NCBI GenBank assembly: GCA_012839895.1
Contig: DUML01000014.1
Location: 1 to 64,000, forward strand
Direction: 5' to 3'
Source: Peptococcaceae bacterium
Lineage (GTDB): Bacteria > Bacillota > Desulfitobacteriia > Desulfitobacteriales > Syntrophobotulaceae
Length of the DNA stretch: 64,000 bases
Below are positions 54,266 through 62,543 of this stretch, piece by piece (position 1 is the first letter of the stretch; each line of letters begins with the position of its first letter). A program made the position numbers and the translations under genes. Below the pieces are notes generated by a model that was given only the letters and a program-made list of their open reading frames with translations, had not been told where the DNA came from and made no database searches.

Positions 54266-54384
54266 TTTGAAATCCTCCATAGATACATTTTTGCCGTACA
54301 GAACGGGCAAATGTACTTTTTCACGGGTTTTGCAAGTATGCTTACGTGCCATTTCCTTTTGCAGATTCGGCAGATTCTTACCAT
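54262..54384 (-). CDS. Zinc-ribbon microprotein
   Basis: A 40-residue frame: MVRICRICKRKWHVSILAKP and KKYICPFCTAKMYLWRISK, giving CxxC...CxxC. AAGGTGG is 10 nt upstream, and its TGA overlaps the ATG of the 3D-domain gene. Confidence 0.65.
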   Translation of the reverse strand: MVRICRICKRKWHVSILAKPVKKYICPFCTAKMYLWRISK

Positions 54385-54436
54385 CTTGCATTAACCACCT
54401 TTTTCACTTATACTGGACTCGAATATTTTTCTTTTT

Positions 54437-54465
54437 GGGCCGCTTTAAGCGGTCTTTTCTTTTTT
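54437..54465 (+). terminator. Rightward terminator inside the leftward operon
   Basis: GGCCGCTT-T-AAGCGGTC followed by TTTTCTTTTTT on the plus strand, directly beyond a leftward stop codon. The minus strand has no T-run. It would stop antisense transcription. Confidence 0.5.
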
Positions 54466-54718
54466 ATTCAATAACTTCATGGCAAAATGCACCAAAGTTC
54501 CCTTTCTCGTACATATCACCGCCGATCAACGGGTCTTTGAAGTACTCTTCCGGGTAATGCCATGCATAGTTAAGAATTCCAGGCCGTGAATAGGCTTTAG
54601 CTCCAAAATGATCTATAAACTTCTGCTGTGCTTCTGCGCAACTATTAGCCTTGATTTCTACCCAGCCACCTTTGTATGGTTGCCCGCTTTGCCCAAATGT
54701 AAAATAATAGGTTTTCAT
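54464..54718 (-). CDS. Small protein, unknown
   Basis: 84 residues: YYFTFGQSGQPYKGGWVEIKANSCAEAQQKFIDHFG, then PGILNYAWHYPEEYFKD and CHEVIE. This beta-alpha pattern is seen in many small phage proteins, and I believe homologues occur in clostridial phages, but no function is known. Confidence 0.7.
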   Translation of the reverse strand: MKTYYFTFGQSGQPYKGGWVEIKANSCAEAQQKFIDHFGAKAYSRPGILNYAWHYPEEYFKDPLIGGDMYEKGNFGAFCHEVIE

Positions 54719-54742
54719 TTAGTCAAGCTGCCCCCTTCTCCT

Positions 54743-54946
54743 CTAATACTTCCTGTCCATCACTCCCTGGTAAGCTATAACCCGGGCCTTGACTTCAGTC
54801 AGGATCTCCCTTGCCATGAATGATGGGATATTGTTATCCAAGAGCATTGTAAAAATTTCGTTTGCCATAGACTTTTGTATAGCCTCCCGGTTTGCTGGTT
54901 TCATTACTTGGCTGCCGGGCTTTCGGATGTAGTACTCTTCTGGCAT
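54743..54946 (-). CDS. Small protein, unknown
   Basis: A 67-residue frame from ATG 54946 (GAGGAG 5 nt upstream): MPEEYYIRKPGSQVMKPANR, then SMANEIFTMLLDNNIPSFMAREILTEVKARVIAYQ. A helical protein. A longer frame to 55051 would overlap a zinc-ribbon gene and is rejected. No function known. Confidence 0.6.
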   Translation of the reverse strand: MPEEYYIRKPGSQVMKPANREAIQKSMANEIFTMLLDNNIPSFMAREILTEVKARVIAYQGVMDRKY

Positions 54947-55065
54947 GCAGGCTCCTCGCTTTCCTTCGATATTTGCGCCCCACAATAGCAGCAGGCCCAG
55001 TATTCGGAAAAGGTATCTGCGGAATAGACCGGTTTGCCGCAGCTGGGGCAAGTGCGTTTTACCAA
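54904..55065 (-). CDS. Zinc-ribbon microprotein
   Basis: A 53-residue frame starting at TTG: VKRTCPSCGKPVYSADTFSE, then YWACCYCGAQISKESEEP, two CxxC pairs. GAGGTGA is 5 nt upstream. It overlaps the following gene by 43 nt in another frame. Confidence 0.5.
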   Translation of the reverse strand: MVKRTCPSCGKPVYSADTFSEYWACCYCGAQISKESEEPACQKSTTSESPAAK

Positions 55066-55070
55066 ACTTC

Positions 55071-55232
55071 TCACCTCACTTTCTCAATCACTCTTGCCCT
55101 ACCCGTCACCCGGTGCACAATCTCTATGCTGTCCGGCAGGTTTTTCCGAATCAGCCAGTTCTCCGGGTTCAGCCGGCAGGATGCGAGCAGTTCTTTCTGT
55201 TTGCGGGTTGGTCGTTTGCCGTTTTTGTGCAA
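55071..55232 (-). CDS. DUF6906-like small phage protein
   Basis: A 53-residue frame from TTG 55232 with AAAGGAGG upstream: HKNGKRPTRKQKELLASCRLNPENWLIRKNLPDSIEIVHRVTGRARVI. This matches a small basic protein widespread in Gram-positive phages (N-GKRPTRKQK...LNPENWL). Function unknown. Confidence 0.75.
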   Translation of the reverse strand: MHKNGKRPTRKQKELLASCRLNPENWLIRKNLPDSIEIVHRVTGRARVIEKVR

Positions 55233-55247
55233 TCGGTGGCCTCCTTT

Positions 55248-55808
55248 CTATGCTAATTTTTTAATAAATTGCTCCCTGATCTGCTTCCAGAGTTTCTCTC
55301 TTTCCAGCTCATTTTTAAGGAGCAGGGTTTCCTGAGTGCACGGCATAAGCCTTCTTCTGGCTTCGGCTGCTACTATGGCCGCTGTTTCTGGATCTGAATA
55401 ATAGCCAAGGTAAATTCTTTTTCCGTAAACGGTAACCTCAACCTTATAGCCGTTTCCCTTTTTGTAGACCCCCCTGTAGCCTGTCCTCCCTATAGGCTGT
55501 TTTCTATTCTGCTGATTTTCTGATTGTGTAACTTCTCGCAAATTAGACCGGCGGTTATCAAATCCATTATGGTTAATGTGATCTATCAGCATCCCAGGGG
55601 CAGGCTGCATAAGCCAACGGTGGAGAATCACCTTGCGGGATTTGCCCCGCCCGATACATATTTTCCCGACTACATAGCCTCGTAAAGCTGTCCATGTATT
55701 TGGAAATTCTTGCGCTCTTGGAAGATCGGTGGTGTCAATAATTGTTTTCTTGCCGTGTTGAAGATGAATTATTGTAATATCACCTTTTACTTCAAAACGA
55801 TTTTTCAT
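55248..55808 (-). CDS. HNH homing-type endonuclease with AP2 domain
   Basis: 186 residues: an HNH region (ILHRWLMQPAPGMLIDHINHNGFDNRRSNLREVT) followed by an AP2 DNA-binding domain (TGYRGVYKKGNGYKVEVTVYGKRIYLGYYSDPETAAIVAAEA). Such HNH-AP2 proteins are free-standing homing endonucleases in phages. It is inserted between the HTH gene and the DUF6906-like gene in the same direction. Confidence 0.92.
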   Translation of the reverse strand: MKNRFEVKGDITIIHLQHGKKTIIDTTDLPRAQEFPNTWTALRGYVVGKICIGRGKSRKVILHRWLMQPAPGMLIDHINHNGFDNRRSNLREVTQSENQQNRKQPIGRTGYRGVYKKGNGYKVEVTVYGKRIYLGYYSDPETAAIVAAEARRRLMPCTQETLLLKNELEREKLWKQIREQFIKKLA

Positions 55809-55811
55809 AAT

Positions 55812-56018
55812 TTAACCCGCTTTCTTTTTCCCGAACCTTCTCATATAGCCGGTATTGATTTTTTTCTCCGGTTCAAACGGCAAGCCTATTTTATCTTCCG
55901 GGAACCTCCAGGACCCGCCGATTTTTATGCCGCCATACTTTGCGGGTCCATTGTGATAGATAGTCGAGATTCCGATATTAAGTTTTTTTGATACCTCCTT
56001 GACCGTTAAATAATTCAT
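55812..56018 (-). CDS. Excisionase-type HTH protein
   Basis: 68 residues: YLTVKEVSKKLNIGISTIYHNGPAKYGGIKIGGSWRFPEDKI is the MerR-like HTH of the helix-turn-helix 17/excisionase family. In this position it could be the excisionase or an early regulator. It ends in a basic tail (MRRFGKKKAG). Confidence 0.8.
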   Translation of the reverse strand: MNYLTVKEVSKKLNIGISTIYHNGPAKYGGIKIGGSWRFPEDKIGLPFEPEKKINTGYMRRFGKKKAG

Positions 56019-56033
56019 TTAATCCCCTCCTCG

Positions 56034-56261
56034 TTAGCAGGCTTCATCATCCGGATAGTCAAATAAATACTCCAAAGTTAAATCAGGGAAGAATTTGCGT
56101 TGTATTTTACGAGCATGAGTGAAAGGAATTTTGGTTTCTCCTGAGAGATATTTTCTTAGTGTCCTATCACTTACGCCTATTCTTTTTGCAATGTCTTCAT
56201 ATTCGAATCCTCTCCTTGCCACCTCAGCTCTTAAATTTCTAAATATTGTCTCGCACTTCAT
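56034..56261 (-). CDS. Cro-like XRE regulator
   Basis: 75 residues with a lambda-repressor-type HTH (RGFEYEDIAKRIGVSDRTLRKYLSGETKIP). It is divergent from the repressor gene across the switch region, which is the position of cro. ATG 56261 (MKCETIF) has AAGGGGTGAG upstream; the longer frame to 56279 is less likely. Confidence 0.85.
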   Translation of the reverse strand: MKCETIFRNLRAEVARRGFEYEDIAKRIGVSDRTLRKYLSGETKIPFTHARKIQRKFFPDLTLEYLFDYPDDEAC

Positions 56262-56280
56262 GTTCTCACCCCTTCTCAAT

Positions 56281-56404
56281 CCGTTGACGGAACTTTTTCT
56301 TTAATCATAATTCCTTTAACGGCATTTGTCAACAAGATTTTACATTCTTTTCTTCCGTCAACGGCATTTATTTGATTGACTATCGGGAATAAACGGATTA
56401 TTAT
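56281..56404. promoter_or_regulatory. Lysogeny switch: divergent promoters and three operators
   Basis: Rightward repressor promoter: TTGACT (56376-56381) / TATTAT (56399-56404), spacer 17. Leftward cro-side promoter: TTGACA (56332-56327) / TATGAT (56309-56304), spacer 17. Three dyads of the type CCGT-NN-ACGG: CCGTTGACGG (56281-56290), CCTTTAACGG (56313-56322, inside the leftward spacer) and CCGTCAACGG (56355-56364). The first and third are also exact 12-base inverted copies (CCGTTGACGGAA / TTCCGTCAACGG). Confidence 0.8.
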
Positions 56405-56428
56405 TATTTCAAAGGAGTTGAGAATAAA

Positions 56429-56761
56429 ATGGGTTTCGAAATTATTACCAAGTTACGGAAAGAAAAAGGCTTAACACTTAAGCAGCTTTCCGAGAAATCT
56501 GGAGTTCCATTAGGGACGTTGAACAAGATTGTTAATGGCATAACGAAAGATCCAAAACTTGATACATTGAAAGCCATATCCAAAGTTTTAGATTGTACTT
56601 TGGATGATTTTGACGATGAAACTTTTGACGAAAATCGCATTGAATTATCTGAAAAAGAAATAAATCTCTTAAAAAAATGGAATATGCTATCTGAAGAAAA
56701 CCAGAACAGAATCATGGGAATGATTGAAATTAAACTGAGCGAACAAGAAGAAATGGGGTGA
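56429..56761 (+). CDS. Prophage repressor (XRE family)
   Basis: 110 residues: N-terminal HTH (LRKEKGLTLKQLSEKSGVPLGTLNKIVNGITKDPKLDTLKAISKVLDCTLDDF) and a short helical C-terminal part (SEKEINLLKKWNMLSEENQNRI). It lacks the peptidase-like LexA/CI domain, so induction by RecA-driven self-cleavage is unlikely. It is followed 4 nt later by the integrase, so both are made in the lysogen. Confidence 0.88.
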   Translation: MGFEIITKLRKEKGLTLKQLSEKSGVPLGTLNKIVNGITKDPKLDTLKAISKVLDCTLDDFDDETFDENRIELSEKEINLLKKWNMLSEENQNRIMGMIEIKLSEQEEMG

Positions 56762-56765
56762 TATC

Positions 56766-57875
56766 GTGGCTGAATTTATAAAAAAAGCTAACGGTATTGC
56801 AGTCCGCTTCTATGTAGAAAAAAATGGTAAAAGGGAGCGGATTTATCTTTATGAAAAAGGATGGACTCAAGAAGATGCCGAAAATGCCATGGTCGATTAT
56901 CGACAACGTATGGGTTTTATTGATGACAAAGAAATAAATGTTGCCGGATTTCTTAATAAATTTTATGAGGATTATGTAGAAAAAAGCGTAACTGAGACAA
57001 CCCAGCGTCGATATGATGAATTTATTGGTATCCATATAGTTCCCGAAATAGGTAATGTAAGGCTGCAAAAACTTAAACCTGCTGAGATCCAGGCACTTTA
57101 CACCCGTTTAATAAAAAAAGGACTGTCCAATAGTACAGTCCTAAAAATTCATCGTTTTTTACATCTGGCTTTCAGATATGCAGTATTGTGGGGATATCTA
57201 AAGTTCAATCCAGCGGATGGGGTTAAGGCTCCGTCGGTGCCTAAAAAGGAAATGGTAATTCCTACAGACGAAGAAATAAAAATAATCCTGAATTACGCAA
57301 AAGGAAAAGATATATACTGGCCAATCTATATTGCATCAACAACCGGAATGCGCTTAGGTGAAGTTTGTGGTTTACAGGAATCGTCTGTGGATTTTAACGG
57401 GAAGAAATATATCATTCAGCATACGCTTAAAAGAGTGAATGGGAAGCTAACTTTAAAATCAACAAAAACAGCTGGCAGCCGTCGGCCCGTGCCTTTTCTT
57501 CCGGGCACAAATGAAGAATTAAAGAAATACTTAAAAAATAAAACTAAAAACAAATTAAAACATGGACCAAAATATGTAGATTCCGGTTTTTTCTTGCAAC
57601 GAGCATATGGTCAGCCCATGCAACCGGACGACGTTTCAAAAGCTTTTAAGGCAATAGTCAGAAAACTTGGCCTGAACGAAGTAATTACATTTCATTCATT
57701 ACGTCACTATCATGCTTCCTGGTTGTTACGCCAAGGCGTTCACCCGAGAATTGTTCAAGAACGTCTCGGGCATTCAAGCGTTAAAATTACTTTGGATACC
57801 TACAGTCATTTATTGCCGGACATGCAAAGAGTTATATTAGAAAAATTAGATTGTTCTGTATTCGAAGCAAAATAA
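56766..57875 (+). CDS. int: Tyrosine integrase
   Basis: 369 residues. N-terminal AP2-like arm-binding region (FIKKANGIAVRFYVEKNGKRERIYLYEKGW), SAM-like core-binding domain (about 60-150), and catalytic domain with Arg in TTGMRLGEVCGLQ, HSLRHYHASWLLRQG (His-x-x-Arg), RLGHSSVKITLDTYSHLLPD (His and Tyr). It is complete and ends 84 bases from the tRNA-Leu 3' end, the probable attachment site. Confidence 0.95.
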   Translation: MAEFIKKANGIAVRFYVEKNGKRERIYLYEKGWTQEDAENAMVDYRQRMGFIDDKEINVAGFLNKFYEDYVEKSVTETTQRRYDEFIGIHIVPEIGNVRLQKLKPAEIQALYTRLIKKGLSNSTVLKIHRFLHLAFRYAVLWGYLKFNPADGVKAPSVPKKEMVIPTDEEIKIILNYAKGKDIYWPIYIASTTGMRLGEVCGLQESSVDFNGKKYIIQHTLKRVNGKLTLKSTKTAGSRRPVPFLPGTNEELKKYLKNKTKNKLKHGPKYVDSGFFLQRAYGQPMQPDDVSKAFKAIVRKLGLNEVITFHSLRHYHASWLLRQGVHPRIVQERLGHSSVKITLDTYSHLLPDMQRVILEKLDCSVFEAK

Positions 57876-57926
57876 AAGATGGGCACGTTTTGGGCACGTT
57901 CCCGTCGGTCTTTTTGGGCACAAAAT

Positions 57927-57953
57927 AAAAAAAAGGCCCTTTAGAGCCTTGAT
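57927..57953 (-). terminator. Terminator after tRNA-Leu
   Basis: Minus strand AAGGCTC-TAAA-GGGCCTT (one G-U) followed by at least seven T, 7 bases beyond the tRNA CCA end. Confidence 0.8.
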
Positions 57954-57959
57954 TTTCAA

Positions 57960-58046
57960 TGGTGCCGAAGGTCGGGGTCGAACCGACACGTCTGTTAGGA
58001 CATCGGTTTTTGAGACCGACGCGTCTGCCAATTCCGCCACTTCGGC
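57960..58046 (-). tRNA. tRNA-Leu(CAA)
   Basis: A complete class II tRNA: acceptor GCCGAAG/CTTCGGC with encoded ACCA, D arm GCGG...CGC, anticodon stem TCGGT/ACCGA with loop CTCAAAA (anticodon CAA), a long variable arm, and T arm GTCGG-TTCGACC-CCGAC. It reads leftward with its 3' end facing the integrase, so it probably houses the prophage attachment site. Reading frames crossing it are not genes. Confidence 0.96.
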
Positions 58047-58158
58047 AACTGCTTTAATATACTAGCATTTTCACTTGCCGGAGTCAAGTAGAGAATTAAG
58101 GAAATCTAAATTTTTCATTAAATTTTATAACTTCTATTAGTCTATTAGTTGATAGTAA

Positions 58159-58359
58159 TTAACTTCCAATAATACCAGTCAAAATCTCATTTGCTTCTTC
58201 CACTTCAGATTCGGGGACAAGTATCTCCGTAGAACCATTGGCTTGCTGGTGGGAAGAACCGACCGGTCGCAATTGAACAAGGATTCCTTCCTCAGCCAAG
58301 GCTTGCTGATACTTTTCAGCAATACTTTTGGTAGGAGCAATATAAATTACTGTCCACAT
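58159..58359 (-). CDS. Small DUF2007-like protein
   Basis: 66 residues: MWTVIYIAPTKSIAEKYQQALAEEGILVQLRPVG, then STEILVPESEVEEANEIL. The ferredoxin-like beta-alpha-beta shape and the C-terminal acidic helix fit the DUF2007 'putative signal transducing' group, though this is by eye. ATG 58359 has GGGAGGG 11 nt upstream; the frame to 58419 adds residues without support. It follows coaD in the host. Confidence 0.7.
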   Translation of the reverse strand: MWTVIYIAPTKSIAEKYQQALAEEGILVQLRPVGSSHQQANGSTEILVPESEVEEANEILTGIIGS

Positions 58360-58449
58360 ATGTTCTGATACCCTCCCGCAAATAATCCGTACTTTTATCT
58401 TGTGGTTATTAAGTTCCATTCTTTTAATTCTCTGTTATTCTCTGTCCTG

Positions 58450-58941
58450 CTAAAAAGTTTTATGATACTTGCGATATAGAGCTTTTTCGACATTTTCAGG
58501 AACAAAGTCCTTAATACAACCTTTGAGACTGGCAGCCCATTTTATAGCACTGGAGCTAATAAAAGAGTATTCACTTTTAGTCATTAGAAAAACTGTCTCG
58601 ATATCCGGAGCAAGTTTTTTGTTCATTAGTGCCAATTGAAATTCATATTCAAAATCAGTCATGGCTCTTAAGCCTCGAATTAGAGCAACAGCACCGTATT
58701 TCCGTGCAAATTCTACCGTCAAACCGCTGAAAGCGGTGACTTCAACATTGTCTAACCCCCTAACTTCATGGCGAAAAAGTTCTTGCCTTTCTTCCAAGGT
58801 AAAAAGGGTGTTTTTATTGCTTTCCGAAGCTACACCGACAATTATGCGGTCGAATAAAGCCAAGGCCCTGTTAAGAATATCCAGATGGCCATTGGTGACA
58901 GGGTCAAAAGTGCCGGGATAAACTGCAATGCGTGTTATAAT
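58450..58941 (-). CDS. coaD: Phosphopantetheine adenylyltransferase, unusual start
   Basis: CoaD adenylylates 4'-phosphopantetheine, the fourth CoA step. Family core: RIAVYPGTFDPVTNGHLDIL (T/HxGH), GLRAMTDFEYEFQLALMN and YSFISSSAIKWAASL (ISST/S motif). The family start would be M-TRIAVYPG. The only standard start in frame is a TTG at 58953 that lies on the Shine-Dalgarno itself (TTGGAGGAG). With that ribosome site, initiation at ATT 58941 (5 nt) or ATA 58938 (8 nt) fits better. The coordinates here use ATT. Confidence 0.9.
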   Translation of the reverse strand: MITRIAVYPGTFDPVTNGHLDILNRALALFDRIIVGVASESNKNTLFTLEERQELFRHEVRGLDNVEVTAFSGLTVEFARKYGAVALIRGLRAMTDFEYEFQLALMNKKLAPDIETVFLMTKSEYSFISSSAIKWAASLKGCIKDFVPENVEKALYRKYHKTF

Positions 58942-59050
58942 CTTCTCCTCCAAACCACATTGATATAAAGTATTGGAAACACTTTGGCAATACTAATAAT
59001 AAGTATCTTCGCTTTTTTCTGCAATTATCCTTCTTAAAATTACAATTTGC

Positions 59051-62000
59051 TCACTGCTTATCTGCCTCTTTCCATCTAATATTTTCCTTACCTACCAGAA
59101 TACTTAATTCTTCTTCCAAGCTGGGACTATATTTTACAAAATAATCACTGCTGACTTCAAATACCTTTTTTGTGTCTTGGAAGAAGAAATAAACAGGATT
59201 AGTGCCTTTATATACGCTTAAGAGCTGAAAAACCTTATCTAGCAGAATCTTATCCTGATTATTTAAAAACTTAAGGAAGAGTTTGCTTTTCTTTTCCTGT
59301 CTTTCCTCCAGTGTAGCCGAGGTTTGCCCGGCCGTTTGGTTAACCAAACGGCCAGCAGCCAAGTATTCTTCTATTGGAATTATCTTTTCCGCAAAAATTC
59401 TCTTCTCATCTTCATTTACACTATAACGGCCCTGAACAATCACAATTTGATCATTGTTCAGCTGTACTGTCTCGGCAAAAAGCCGCGGAAATACAAGCAC
59501 CTCTATTGTTCCGGTCAGGTCTTCTAACTGGAAGGTAGCCATCATTTCACCTTTTTTGGTTATTGTATGTCTTATAGAATTAATAATCCCGCCTAAGGTG
59601 ACTTTTCTTTCTTCTTCACTTTCCAAGCAAATAGCAATTTCCGAAGTAGTGACCCTTTTTAAAAGATCTTGCACAGTAAATAAAGGATGACTAGTAAGAT
59701 AGATCCCCATATATTCTTTTTCCATTTTGAGGATTTCCGCCTCTTCAAAATCCGGGATATCAGGCATGTCTAGGTCTTCTTCCAGTTCCTGATCCAAATC
59801 AAACAAAGAAATTTGGCCAGATTCATTATCTTTTTGGCGGTTCTGAGCAAGTTCTAAGGCCTGATCCAAAACTTTCATAGCCTGTGCCCGGTTGCATAAA
59901 GACTGAAAAGCTCCTGCCTTGATCAAACTTTCCAATGCCCTTCTGTTCATCACTTTGGAATCTACCCGCAAAACAAAATCATAAAAAGACTTGAAAGGAG
60001 CTTCTTGCCTAACTCTAATTATTTCTTCAACTAATTGACTGCCAACATTGCGAATTGCCTCCAAGCCAAAACGGATTGCCTGCTGTTCTATAGTAAAATC
60101 TTTATAACTATACTGGACATCGGGAGGCAGTATTTTTATACCACTACTACGGGCTTCTTGGATATAAAATGAAATTTTATCGGAAGACCCAATAACCGAG
60201 CTTAAGAGTGAAGCCGTAAATTCCAAAGGATAATTAGCTTTCAGATAGGCCGTTTGATAAGCTATCAGAGCATAGGCTGTCGCATGGCCTTTATTAAATC
60301 CATACTCGGCAAATTTAGCGATAAGTTCAAATATTTCCTCCGCTTTTTTTTCTTCCACGCCTAAGCGGACAGCACCAGGCACTATCCAGTCGCCATTCTC
60401 ATTCTGTAAACCATAAATAAAGTTCCGGCGTTCTTCCGCCATAATTTTTTTATCTTTTTTGCCCATAGCCCGGCGCAAAAGGTCGGCTCGTCCCAGGGAA
60501 TAGCCGGCTAATTTTTGCGCAATCTGCATGACCTGTTCCTGGTAAACAATTATCCCATAGGTGGGTTTTAGTATTTCCTCTAAAAGCGGATGCAGATAGG
60601 TGGTCTTACTTCCGTGTTTACGGCGAATAAATTCCGGGATTTGTTCCATCGGCCCTGGGCGATATAAAGCCACAACAGCAATAATATCTTCAAAACAGCT
60701 AGGTTTTAATTCTTTAAGAATTGCTCTCATCCCGCTACTTTCTAATTGAAAGACCCCTGTGCTGTTCCCTGCAGCTAAAAGCTCATAAGTAGCTTGATCG
60801 TCTAACGGTATCTTATCGATATCCAACGAAATGCCCCTGGTCTGCTTGATTTTTTCGATTGTTTTGGTAATAATCGTTAAGTTGCGCAGGCCGAGGAAAT
60901 CCATTTTCAGTAAACCAATTTCCTCCACAGCCTTCATAGGATACTGTGTCATACGAAAGCCATCTGGAGTTTTTTGCAAGGGCAGATAGTTAGTCAACGG
61001 TTCTCTGGCAATAACCACTCCAGCCGCATGGGTTGAAGCATGACGAGGCATTCCCTCCAGCGACTTGGCTATTTCAAAGAGCCTCCGTACTTCTTCATCC
61101 TCTATTAGTTTTTTTAAATCGGGAGAGACATCTAAAGCTCTTTCTAAAGTGATCCCCAATTCATTGGGGACGGCTTTGGCTACCCGGTCTACTTTTCCTA
61201 AAGGTATATCCAGCACCCTGCCCACATCTCTTAAGACGGCTTTAGCTCCCATTGTACCGAAAGTTATAATTTGACAGACCTGTTCCTCACCGTATTTTTC
61301 CGTAACGTACTTGATAACTTTCTCCCGGCCTTCCGGGTCAAAATCAATATCAATATCCGGCATAGTGATTCTTTCAGGATTTAAGAATCTCTCAAAAACC
61401 AGATCATGGCGTAAAGGCTCAACTGAAGTAATTCCTAAAAGGTAAGCAACCATGCTGGCTGCCGCCGAACCTCTTCCAGGTCCGATTGCTACACCTTGCT
61501 CCCTCGCATACCGGCAAAAATCAGCCACAATTAAAAAGTAACCGGAAAAACCTGTCTGAGTAATTACCTCCAGCTCGTATTCCAATCTCTCTCGCTCACG
61601 CTCGGAAGCCTGCGGGTAATAGCGGGGAAAGGCTTTCCAACATAGTTCCCGTAAGTAGTCATCCAGAGTATAATTAGGTGGAACTTTAAAGACCGGTAAA
61701 TAATGCCGACCAAAAGTAAATTCAACCTTGCACCTGTCAGCTATTTCGTTGGTTACAGCCAGCACTTCAGGGGTTTCCCCAAATAGGAGATTCATTTCTT
61801 CTTCGCTTTTGAGGTAGAATTCTTGGCCTTCAAAGCTCATTCTATTAGCATCGGTCAAAGTTTTGCCGGTCTGAATGCAGAGCAATACATCTTGCAGGAA
61901 GGCATCTTTTTTATGGACATAATGAACGTCATTGGTTGCCACCATTGGTATTCCCGTCTCTAAAGAGAGCATCCGCAACCCGGTATTTATCTTCCTTTGA

Positions 62001-62539
62001 TCATTTAAACCATGATCTTGAATCTCCAGAAAAAAATTACCTTTTCCGAATATAGCCACATATTCCAGCGCCGACCTCTTAGCCTGGGAATAATTATCCT
62101 GGAGCAGGTATTCTGCTATTTCCCCTGCCAAACAACCGCTTAAAGCAATTAAGCCTTTGCTGTGGTTTTGCAAAAGCTCTTTATCAGCCCTGGGTTTATA
62201 GTAAAAACCGTCGATATGCGCCTGTGACACTATTTTCACAAGGTTCCGGTAACCTTCGTTATTCTCGGCCAAAAGCACCAAATGATAATTCTTATCGTCT
62301 TTACCCGGAATGCGTTCTGTTCTTTTGCCCGGAGCAAGATAGATTTCACAACCGATTATAGGATTAATGCCTTGCTTTTTACATGCCTTATAAAAATCGA
62401 TAACTCCGTACATTACCCCATGGTCCGTAACAGCAAGGGCAGGCATGCCCAATGCGGCTGCCTGCCGGGTCAGTTCCTCTATTCTCGCCGCTCCGTCCAA
62501 GAGGCTATATTCAGTATGCACATGCAGATGCGTGAACAT
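59051..62539 (-). CDS. dnaE: DNA polymerase III alpha subunit (DnaE)
   Basis: Replicative polymerase of the C family, about 1162 residues. N-terminal PHP domain (FTHLHVHTEYSLLDGAARI, VTDHGVMYGVIDFY) with most metal residues; polymerase core with GPGRGSAAASMVAYLLGI and the catalytic PDIDIDFDPEGREKVI; HhH and C-terminal OB fold (GTIEVLVFPRLF). It lacks the exonuclease insertion of PolC, so it is the DnaE form. ATG 62539 is coupled to the upstream stop (62544); the frame to 62614 has no support. Confidence 0.97.
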   Translation of the reverse strand: MFTHLHVHTEYSLLDGAARIEELTRQAAALGMPALAVTDHGVMYGVIDFYKACKKQGINPIIGCEIYLAPGKRTERIPGKDDKNYHLVLLAENNEGYRNLVKIVSQAHIDGFYYKPRADKELLQNHSKGLIALSGCLAGEIAEYLLQDNYSQAKRSALEYVAIFGKGNFFLEIQDHGLNDQRKINTGLRMLSLETGIPMVATNDVHYVHKKDAFLQDVLLCIQTGKTLTDANRMSFEGQEFYLKSEEEMNLLFGETPEVLAVTNEIADRCKVEFTFGRHYLPVFKVPPNYTLDDYLRELCWKAFPRYYPQASERERERLEYELEVITQTGFSGYFLIVADFCRYAREQGVAIGPGRGSAAASMVAYLLGITSVEPLRHDLVFERFLNPERITMPDIDIDFDPEGREKVIKYVTEKYGEEQVCQIITFGTMGAKAVLRDVGRVLDIPLGKVDRVAKAVPNELGITLERALDVSPDLKKLIEDEEVRRLFEIAKSLEGMPRHASTHAAGVVIAREPLTNYLPLQKTPDGFRMTQYPMKAVEEIGLLKMDFLGLRNLTIITKTIEKIKQTRGISLDIDKIPLDDQATYELLAAGNSTGVFQLESSGMRAILKELKPSCFEDIIAVVALYRPGPMEQIPEFIRRKHGSKTTYLHPLLEEILKPTYGIIVYQEQVMQIAQKLAGYSLGRADLLRRAMGKKDKKIMAEERRNFIYGLQNENGDWIVPGAVRLGVEEKKAEEIFELIAKFAEYGFNKGHATAYALIAYQTAYLKANYPLEFTASLLSSVIGSSDKISFYIQEARSSGIKILPPDVQYSYKDFTIEQQAIRFGLEAIRNVGSQLVEEIIRVRQEAPFKSFYDFVLRVDSKVMNRRALESLIKAGAFQSLCNRAQAMKVLDQALELAQNRQKDNESGQISLFDLDQELEEDLDMPDIPDFEEAEILKMEKEYMGIYLTSHPLFTVQDLLKRVTTSEIAICLESEEERKVTLGGIINSIRHTITKKGEMMATFQLEDLTGTIEVLVFPRLFAETVQLNNDQIVIVQGRYSVNEDEKRIFAEKIIPIEEYLAAGRLVNQTAGQTSATLEERQEKKSKLFLKFLNNQDKILLDKVFQLLSVYKGTNPVYFFFQDTKKVFEVSSDYFVKYSPSLEEELSILVGKENIRWKEADKQ

Positions 62540-62543
62540 AAGC

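Noticed and set aside
38194-57875. Prophage using UGA as a Trp codon throughout
   Set aside because: Many phage genes end properly at TGA with the next gene starting there, and Trp is otherwise TGG. Only two genes carry internal TGA.
57846-58040. A 64-codon frame starting MAELADAS
   Set aside because: It is a translation of the tRNA-Leu gene; this N-terminal sequence is a familiar tRNA artefact.
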